64,000 bases of DNA from Tretioscincus oriximinensis (Eukaryota > Chordata > Lepidosauria > Squamata > Gymnophthalmidae), in assembly GCA_022410635.1 (NCBI GenBank), contig JAJVDF010000194.1, positions 1,613,716 through 1,677,715 of the forward strand, given 5' to 3'. A program made the translations under genes and the position numbers. Positions 58,501-64,000 of the stretch are shown here, piece by piece. Each line of letters starts with the position of its first letter. The stretch's first letter is position 1. The notes under the pieces were generated by a model. It ran no database searches. It saw only the letters and a list, made by a program, of their open reading frames with translations, and was not told the origin of the DNA.

Positions 58501-59067
58501 TGTTATTGCATTTATTCATGCCTGTAAATATTCTTTCNTAAGTCAAGCCTTTATTAATATTCCATAGTTTGTAATATAGAGAAGTTTATTTACTATAGCT
58601 TAAAGTTACTGTTCCAGACTATAATTTCAACCTGCAGTTTGCACTTTGCATTCCTNTTTTACTACTTTTGTCACCTCTTTGTAAAACCCTGTCTTAGCCA
58701 GTTTGTCTCCATAGTAACTTGGCTAATCTTTGACCTCCTCTTCGCCTGTGTATATGCAAAGGATTAATGGAACAATGGTGGAATCAGCAAGTGGCTTTTT
58801 GCCGGCCACTTGGTGAAAGGACTGCCCGCCAGGAAATGAACCCTGAAGGACACCAGAAGTTCATGCAGAACAAAGGAGTGGTCAGAGCCAAGCACAGGAT
58901 GTTTACAGAAGCAAGAGGGAGCCTGTCTGTAACTCTGCCTGGAAGAGAGGTTTTAAAAGAACTTGCCAGCAGGAATCTTGGTTCACTTCCTTGGTTACTT
59001 CTTTCCTGAAGTAAACAATGCTTTCATCAGAGTTCTTTTGTCTGAGTGGTTATTTAGCATCCGGCAA
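58501..59067 (+). mobile_element. Solo LTR, subfamily 1, copy B
   Basis: Collinear with 4140-4697 throughout: TTTGTAATATAGAGAAG, GGCTAATCTTTGACCTCC, GAACAATGGTGGAATC, AGGATGTTTACAGAAGCAAG, TATA-like GGTTTTAAAAG at 58949-58959, CTGAAGTAAAC, and a terminal GTCTGAGTGGTTATTT...GGCAAC. No internal retroviral genes adjoin it. Ends approximate; no clear target duplication. Confidence 0.65.
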
Positions 59068-59084
59068 CTAAATTCTTTATTCTT

Positions 59085-59325
59085 TCTTTCTTTATATATT
59101 TATTTCTTTATTTATTTTTACTTATATCCTTCCCTATACCCAAAGGTCTCAGGGTGGCCAACCATAGGNGGGCGCACATAGCTTTTGTTGCTTTCTCCAC
59201 AACAGACACCCTGTGAAATAAGCCCAAGGTCACCCAGCTGGCTTTCAGAGAGGAGTGAGGAATCAAACTGGGAGACTACCAGGTAAGAGTCCAACAGTCT
59301 AAACACTACACCAAACTGGCCATCT
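59085..59325 (-). mobile_element. tRNA-derived SINE with L2-type 3' tail
   Basis: On the minus strand the head GGCCAGTTTGGTGTAGTG is followed by TTTAGACTGTTGGACTCTTA and CAGTTTGATTCCTCACTCC (A- and B-box-like). Next come CAGCTGGGTGACCTTGGGC and CACAGGGTGTCTGTTGTGG, then the tail CCACCCTGAGACCTTTGGG, TATAGGGAAGGATATAAG and (TAAA)n. The tail is the same as that of the local L2 copies (19890-19952; 35244-35300), so the SINE probably uses the L2 machinery. Confidence 0.88.
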
Positions 59326-59461
59326 GCCCTTTACAGATTAGCCATGTTTTGAGAAAATGGAAAGTTTTTATTCTTTCTTGAAAGGAATATATTTTGGTAT
59401 GAATGTATAATTGTATGTTCTATTCTATATTGATTCAGTTCAGAAAATAACTGTGATGGTG

Positions 59462-59492
<31 letters not shown>

Positions 59493-59510
59493 TATCATCA
59501 TCATCAGGCT
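59462..59510. repeat. (ATC)n microsatellite at a LINE 3' end
   Basis: CATCATCATCAT for about 45 bases. On the minus strand it is the (GAT)n end of the LINE at 59511-59806. Confidence 0.95.
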
Positions 59511-59806
59511 GTCCTATATCTTCTTGGTGTAGCTTTGCAAACAAAGATCAATGAAGAGTGGGTGGTTATCCGTGCCTGTTGTGGGCTTGCTGGTGGCTAA
59601 TGATAATGTGGGATAAGTAGGTCCTGCCACATTGATTGTAGGGGAAGCTATTATTTGAATGTAGTGCAGTAGTTGTTCTTGCACTGCTGTCTTTTGTCCT
59701 TGAGGCTAGCCTTGTGTGTGTTCTCAAAGGAGGAGACAGCATTGAAGAAGATATGACTCCAGCAGCCACGATTTGCTGCTAGGACAGGCCACTGGCAGTG
59801 GTTGAT
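59511..59806 (-). mobile_element. LINE ORF2 C-terminus with CCHH-like finger, distal half of a split copy
   Basis: The minus strand reads WPVLAANRGCWSHIFFNAVS, SFENTHKASLKDKRQQCKN and, after a frameshift, CGRTYLSHIIISHQQAHNRHG. These are the conserved ADR..WR....A...FE..R...L..KR...K block and terminal C..C-H-H motif of a widespread LINE type. The copy is split at 59806 by an LTR and its upstream half is at 60601-60905. 3' end is the (GAT)n tract. Clade not determined (RTE- or jockey-related possible). Confidence 0.85.
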
Positions 59807-60600
59807 TGTAGTAATCCTGACCCATTTTTCCTTGGCTTTCTCTGAATATTTTCTCTGCTTCAGCCAAAATCCCTTTTTGGTTGGACTCTGCAAAATATTC
59901 TCCTCTGTTTTAATATTTCATCGTTTTAATATAGATAAGTTTATTTTCTCCTGTATAAAGTTAATGTTTCAGCCTGTAATTTTATCCTGCAGTTTGCATT
60001 CTACTATGCATTCCTGTTTAACCACTTTTGTTACATCTTTGTAAAACCTCTTTGTCTCCATAGTAGCCTGACTAATCTTTGTTCTGATTACTTTGTCTCN
60101 ATGATGATTAATCCTTTGCTTCATGATCCCCAGGACCTGCCAAAGAAAATGAAGAAGAGCACATACTTTCCTAAACCAAAAGCCAAGCTACAAACAGCTT
60201 TTTTCCTGTTTGTGACAGGAAGTCATCACAAACAAGAGGAGCATGGGAGATTTCTGGAGCATCTGACCTTCCTGACCACACCCCCTTCAATCACTGTCCT
60301 AGCTGTTACCTTGATGTCATTTCCTTCATGCCCNCTGTTGCAGTTTAAAGCCATTCCAGCTTCTTCTTTTTCCCTCCCTTTTCTAGTCTAATTTGGGTTG
60401 GCTATAACCACAAGGTTGGTCTCCAGAATTCTTTGCTGGTGAAAGCCTAGTGTAATCTATTGTAACACAAAGCCAGCATGAACTAGCTGACTATATATTT
60501 AACACCAACGCAGCAGAAAATCAGCTAATTCATTATTCTGCTGCCAAGGTCTCTTCCCAGAGCCAAGAAATTGGTCACNTAGGCCAGATACGTGACCACA
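59807..60600 (+). mobile_element. Solo LTR, subfamily 2, copy C, inserted in a LINE
   Basis: Begins TGTAGTAATCCTGACCC and ends CAGATACGTGACCACA. It is 794 bp, collinear with 62403-63173 over its whole length, and related to 4140-4697 in its first half. Flanks GTTGAT (59801-59806) and ATCGAT (60601-60606) match at 4 of 6 positions, consistent with a decayed 6-bp target duplication. Removing it rejoins the LINE codons for CHID and HCQWPVLAANR. Orientation is inferred from the TATA/poly(A) region, which is clearer in copy D. Confidence 0.8.
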
Positions 60601-60905
60601 ATCGATATGGCAGACATCAAGAGATTTCTTGAGGCAGTCCTGTACCTCTTCTTTGGATCCCCTCTATCATGATTACCAATTGTCTACTCACCATACAGTG
60701 CTATCTTGGGCAGATGATGATCCTNCATCATGGAGATGTGTCNTGCCCAGCACAGCTGCTTTTTCAGTAGCAGGACCTCGATGCTGGTAACTGCAGAATG
60801 GTATGGAGGCAGTACTGGTAATAGCGCTCAAGGAGTCATAGGTGGTTGCAGTAGGTAACCCCCATCTCAGACCCATACAGAAGAGTAGACTGTACAACAA
60901 ACTGA
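60601..60905 (-). mobile_element. LINE ORF2 fragment, proximal half of the split copy
   Basis: On the minus strand, in two frames: TLLYGSE-like, CNHL.LLERYYQYCLHTIL, then SIEVLLLKKQLCWA-HISMM, HHLPKIALYGE and KEEVQDCLKKSLDVCHID. These are the conserved LLYGSE...LE..HQ.CLR.I and EA.L...LRW.GH..RM...R.PK...Y.EL blocks downstream of the RT core. Frameshifts and Ns are present. It joins 59806 across the LTR. Confidence 0.85.
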
Positions 60906-60944
60906 TCTTCATGCTTTTCTTCAGTTGTTATTCATATGGATAGT

Positions 60945-61005
60945 ATATATATCTACACTATATAGCTATAATATATAGCTATATATTATAGTGTATAGCT
61001 ATAAG
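60945..61005. other. AT-rich inverted repeat
   Basis: CTACACTATATAGCTATAATA and TATATTATAGTGTATAG form a cruciform-prone stem with internal TAGCTATA repeats. Confidence 0.7.
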
Positions 61006-61861
61006 TACAATGATAAAAATGATCACATTTGATCACATAAAATCAAATCCCAAGGATTAAAAAGCTAAAATAAAATCTGTCCCTCAACAAAATCCTTTAC
61101 ACAATCCAGAAAATCAACACGGACTCTGGATGCTCTTAAGACAAATAGAGCAACTCTAAAAATGGTGGATTTGTCTGACCGAGCATTATATCAATCTTAG
61201 CCTCTGATTGTCCTGGAAAGAATTCAATGTAGCTTGAAGCCCAACACCACTTTAAGAATCAACAGTTGTGGTATTACATTCTATAAAAACAAAACAGAAG
61301 CAACAGCAATCATTCTAGAGTGAACTTGTATTCCTGACTNTTCCTGACACAACTACACAACAGTTGATCAGACAAAATTGCTGATCAGAATTTGTTGCTG
61401 CATCTTATGCACCTGTTATATTTTGCCACTGCAGTATTGCTACAAAACTGATCAATGAGGGAATGAGAGCAGAAACAAGGAGACTGTATGGTCAGAGCCA
61501 CAAAAACAAAAAATGGGTCTGATGAAAGTATGTAAGTCACTCAAAATGACACAAGTTTGCAATGCTTTCCATCAGCTTCTTGTGTTGGTTCAGAATTTTC
61601 CCCTCTACCTCTTCACTCTCAGTTTCCTAAGGGTATCCTGTTGCTTCCTGACACACAAGTTGAACTATCCTTGACACTGACTGAATATAAATAGCAAAAA
61701 ATCATAGAACTGAATGCACTGAAAAGAAAATCAAAAAGAAGAATAAGAAACTAAAGATTTAGAGCAATGCTAGTAGTTATATCATTCAAATACAGATGAA
61801 AGCTATGTTCCAATGTGAGATCAATAGAAGAGGAAGACCATGAAATCTATAATTTTTATAA
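61006..61861. other. No recognised feature
   Basis: AT-rich. Nothing recognised. Confidence 0.4.
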
Positions 61862-62094
61862 GAATGTGAGAGAACATAAGAAAAATTCAGTTGGATCAAG
61901 CTATAACTATCTTATTAAGCATCTCAAATCGTGGTCCTTGAAAAACTCAAGTAGAAGATAAAATGTGAAATCTTCATATATATCAACTCCCTGCAAATGA
62001 CCTATAGCAGAATCTGTCTATCTCTCTAACCCAGAAAAAGTAACTAAGCATCCTCTCTACTATTAACTGATACCTCTGTCTTCCATGAATTTGG
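61862..62094 (-). mobile_element. CR1 LINE 3' UTR, older subfamily
   Basis: Plus strand GAGAACATAAGAAAAATTCAG, GTTGGATCAAGC, CAACTCCCTGCAAATGACC and CTTCCATGAATTTGG follow the CR1 minus-strand order (tail, CATACTGGATCAG, CTCCATGAATTTGTC). It appears to be continued at 63265, after an insert. Confidence 0.6.
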
Positions 62095-62402
62095 TGCATC
62101 CGTGTGCAAACAGTCATCACATCACAAGTGATGATAACTCAATAAATGTATTTGCAATCCAGATAACTTAGCAGTGGCCCAATGAATATGCCATGAGAGT
62201 GGGTTTTATTGGACTTTGATGCTGCACATCTGTATATTTCACCATCATTAAATACCTGCATGTGATACTATTTGTGAATTCACGGTCCATACCTGTGTGC
62301 CACCTTCATCTAAGATGGTAGCACCTAGGATATTAGACCATATTGCAGAAAAATGCTATGAAAGTTACTTTCCCCTACAGTTTTAATGTAATTTTTTTCA
62401 CA
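62095..62402. other. Insert of unknown type between CR1 and LTR D
   Basis: AT-rich. It lies between the two CR1 pieces together with 63180-63264, and LTR D sits inside it. No termini recognised. 62397-62402 is the left TTCACA target copy. Confidence 0.4.
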
Positions 62403-63173
62403 TGGGGTAATCATTAGCCATCTTTCCTTGGCTTCCTTTTTCTAAATATTTTCTTTGCTTTAGCCAAAAGCCCTTCTGGCTGAGATGCTGCAAAATATTC
62501 TCATGCCTCTGTTTTAATATTAAATTTGTTTACTGCTGCTTAGAGTGATCAGAAATAGCCTTTTTATCTTTTCATTCCTGTCCAACCACTTTGTTTCCAT
62601 AGTAATCTGACATAGAACCTTGCCCGATAGCAGTGTCTCCATGGTAATTAATCCTTTGCTTCTTGAGCCCTGAGGGCCTGCCAAAGAAATGAGGAGAACA
62701 CATGGCTTTTATAAAAAAGAGGATTGTCCTTCTTCCCCAACAGAAGAAAGGAAGTTGTCATGGACCAGATGAGCATGGGAGATTTCTGGATCGTCTGACC
62801 TGCCTGACCCCACTTTCCTCCAATCACTGTCCTAGCTGTTACCTTGATGTCATTTCCTCTACACACCTCTTTTTACTGGGTACTTAACCTGCTGAAAGAT
62901 TAAACTCAGCCTTTTTTTGCTTCTACCTGATGCCTGTCTCAAGTCTCTTCATTTCCNCACTCCTTTTTTCTAGATATTGGGTGAGCCATTACCACATGGT
63001 TGGTCTTCAGAATTCATGCTGGTGAAAGCCTGGTGTAATCTATCGTAACACAAAGCCANTGTCAACAGCTGAATATATCATCATTGCAGCAATCAGCTAT
63101 TCCTTAATCTGCTGCCAAGTTACTTCCCAGAGACAAGAGTTTGGTCACATAAACTGGACACGTGATGATGACA
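62403..63173 (+). mobile_element. Solo LTR, subfamily 2, copy D, with perfect 6-bp target duplication
   Basis: Begins TGGGGTAATCATTAGCC and ends CACGTGATGATGACA, 771 bp with TG...CA ends. TTCACA lies immediately on both sides (62397-62402 and 63174-63179). Near 62880 GGTACTTAACC is TATA-like. ATTAAA at 62899-62904 is followed by the pyrimidine-rich R/U5-like CAGCCTTTTTTTGC and CCTGATGCCTGTCTC. It is collinear with copy C. No internal genes adjoin, so it is a solo LTR. A 6-bp duplication is usual for class II (beta-like) ERVs, but the group is not proven. Confidence 0.88.
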
Positions 63174-63264
63174 TTCACACATTTCTTGTGCTCCTATAGT
63201 GTGAGTGCTACTGGANTGTGTGGATATCACACCATAGTGACATAAAGTCAGAAAAAACAGTTGC

Positions 63265-63390
63265 TATCTATCTTTGTTTAAAGTCATCCAGGCTAGTGAC
63301 TATAACTACTTCCTCAAGTAATAAATTACATAGAATATTTCTCCTAGTTAGCCGTAAATTTCCTTTCCTAAGATTTCATAAGCCATTTCC
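63265..63390 (-). mobile_element. CR1 LINE, continuation after the insert
   Basis: Plus strand TTTAAAGTCATCCAGGCTAG, ACTATAACTACTTCCTCAAG, TAATAAATTACATAGAATA and AATTTCCTTTCCTAAG correspond to the CR1 region TTTAAA-CCATCCA...CACTACATC...GTGAATTCCATAG...CTTCCTTT on the reverse strand. It follows in order from 62094. Diverged. Confidence 0.55.
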
Positions 63391-64000
63391 AAATTTATGT
63401 AGTTGGGCTGGTCCAATTGGAAAAGATCAGATTGGAGTGGTTCCAGTGGTAGGAATAGCCTCTTAGTTCTCTTAGTGGGCTTTCCCAAGACAGCTNCCCT
63501 GCTTGTTCGAAAAATCACATAATCTTAATAGCCAACCTTCAAGTTCTCTGGTAATACAATTTGGTATTCATTTTGGAAGTACATTTTTTGGCCTTTAATG
63601 TTGGGTAAGACACTAGTTTATGAATACACATTTTTTGAGCAACTTTTTTAAAATCCAGGGTGAGAATTTAGTTCTTGTTAGAACACCCTCACCAGCTAAC
63701 GACTCCTTCCCCTAAATATAATTCCCATAAGTTATTGTTTGCCATCCAATTTTATTAGCATGCATGTGATATGGCATCCCAAGCAAATAAGCTACCTTTT
63801 TAATGTTCTTCCAGATTAATCTAACAAGGATCAATTCTACTAATGTCACTGAAGAACAAAAACGTTGGGCAAAAGATAATCAATACCAATTTCTAAATCT
63901 TTAAGCAAGGAAATTTGTCCAGCTTTGTCCTTTACTTAACAAAGAGTATTTTAGAATTCTGATTTTGTGTGGATATCCCAGGTTTTTATTTACCCCTGGG
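63391..64000. other. No recognised feature
   Basis: AT-rich to the window end. Nothing recognised. Confidence 0.4.

Noticed and set aside
59807..63173. LTR C and LTR D as the two LTRs of one provirus
   Set aside because: The DNA between them is LINE and CR1 sequence rather than gag/pol/env. Each LTR has its own flanks (GTTGAT/ATCGAT and TTCACA/TTCACA), so they are separate insertions.
1..64000. CRISPR arrays, operons, tRNA or rRNA genes
   Set aside because: Direct repeats here are microsatellites or dispersed mobile elements. The tRNA-like boxes belong to SINEs with bodies and tails. Nothing bacterial is seen.

Overview
This window looks like a gene-poor, AT-rich stretch of a vertebrate nuclear genome, from a draft assembly. 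There are many isolated N calls and one 209-base N gap (30720-30928) inside a trinucleotide tract. The repeats point to a sauropsid, most likely a squamate reptile. That inference rests on many 3' ends of CR1 LINEs, L2-type LINEs with (TAAA)n tails, tRNA-derived SINEs sharing the L2 tail, several non-autonomous DNA transposon families and solo LTRs. I see no host protein-coding exon, no tRNA or rRNA gene, and nothing bacterial. Every translatable stretch that I recognise is a decayed piece of a retrotransposon reverse transcriptase ORF.

Layout. 1-214 is a GATA-type microsatellite. 251-9.8 kb holds two copies of a small inverted-end repeat (family B), one PIF-like MITE, one solo LTR (4140-4697), CR1 3' ends, a second solo LTR (7406-7983) inserted into a CR1 copy with a 5-bp target duplication, a short Tc1/mariner-type MITE (9263-9344) and a dispersed repeat (family C). 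13.6-17.4 kb holds two copies of a fully palindromic MITE with TA targets and, between them, a palindromic retroposon (15258-15465). 18.4-26 kb has a SINE, a good L2 3' end, LINE RT fragments, an almost perfect 178-bp tandem duplication with internal poly(A), and SINE/LINE ends. 29.3-31.8 kb has a third family-B copy, the longest CR1 copy (minus strand), a TTC microsatellite with the assembly gap, and purine/pyrimidine-skewed GC-richer DNA. 34-37 kb has a C-rich quadruplex-prone tract, a strong hairpin, L2 and CR1 ends, a SINE, and a perfect 172-bp palindrome flanked by 14-bp direct repeats. 40-49 kb repeats several families (two PIF-like MITEs, a palindromic MITE, CR1 ends, a single-arm copy of the palindromic retroposon). 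54738-54990 is a compact CpG-rich, TATA-containing promoter-like island with no recognised gene. 58.5-63.4 kb is a nest of LTRs, LINEs and a SINE.

The main points of interest are these. First, a retroposon family exists both as a single arm and as a head-plus-inverted-duplication; all three well-bounded copies have perfect direct repeats of 8-14 bp. Second, three nested insertions give a relative chronology, two of them with exact TG...CA ends and perfect target duplications. Third, a SINE carries the 3' tail of the local L2 LINE. Fourth, there is the orphan CpG/TATA island. All calls come from reading the sequence by eye. Family names are by resemblance and were not checked against a repeat library.
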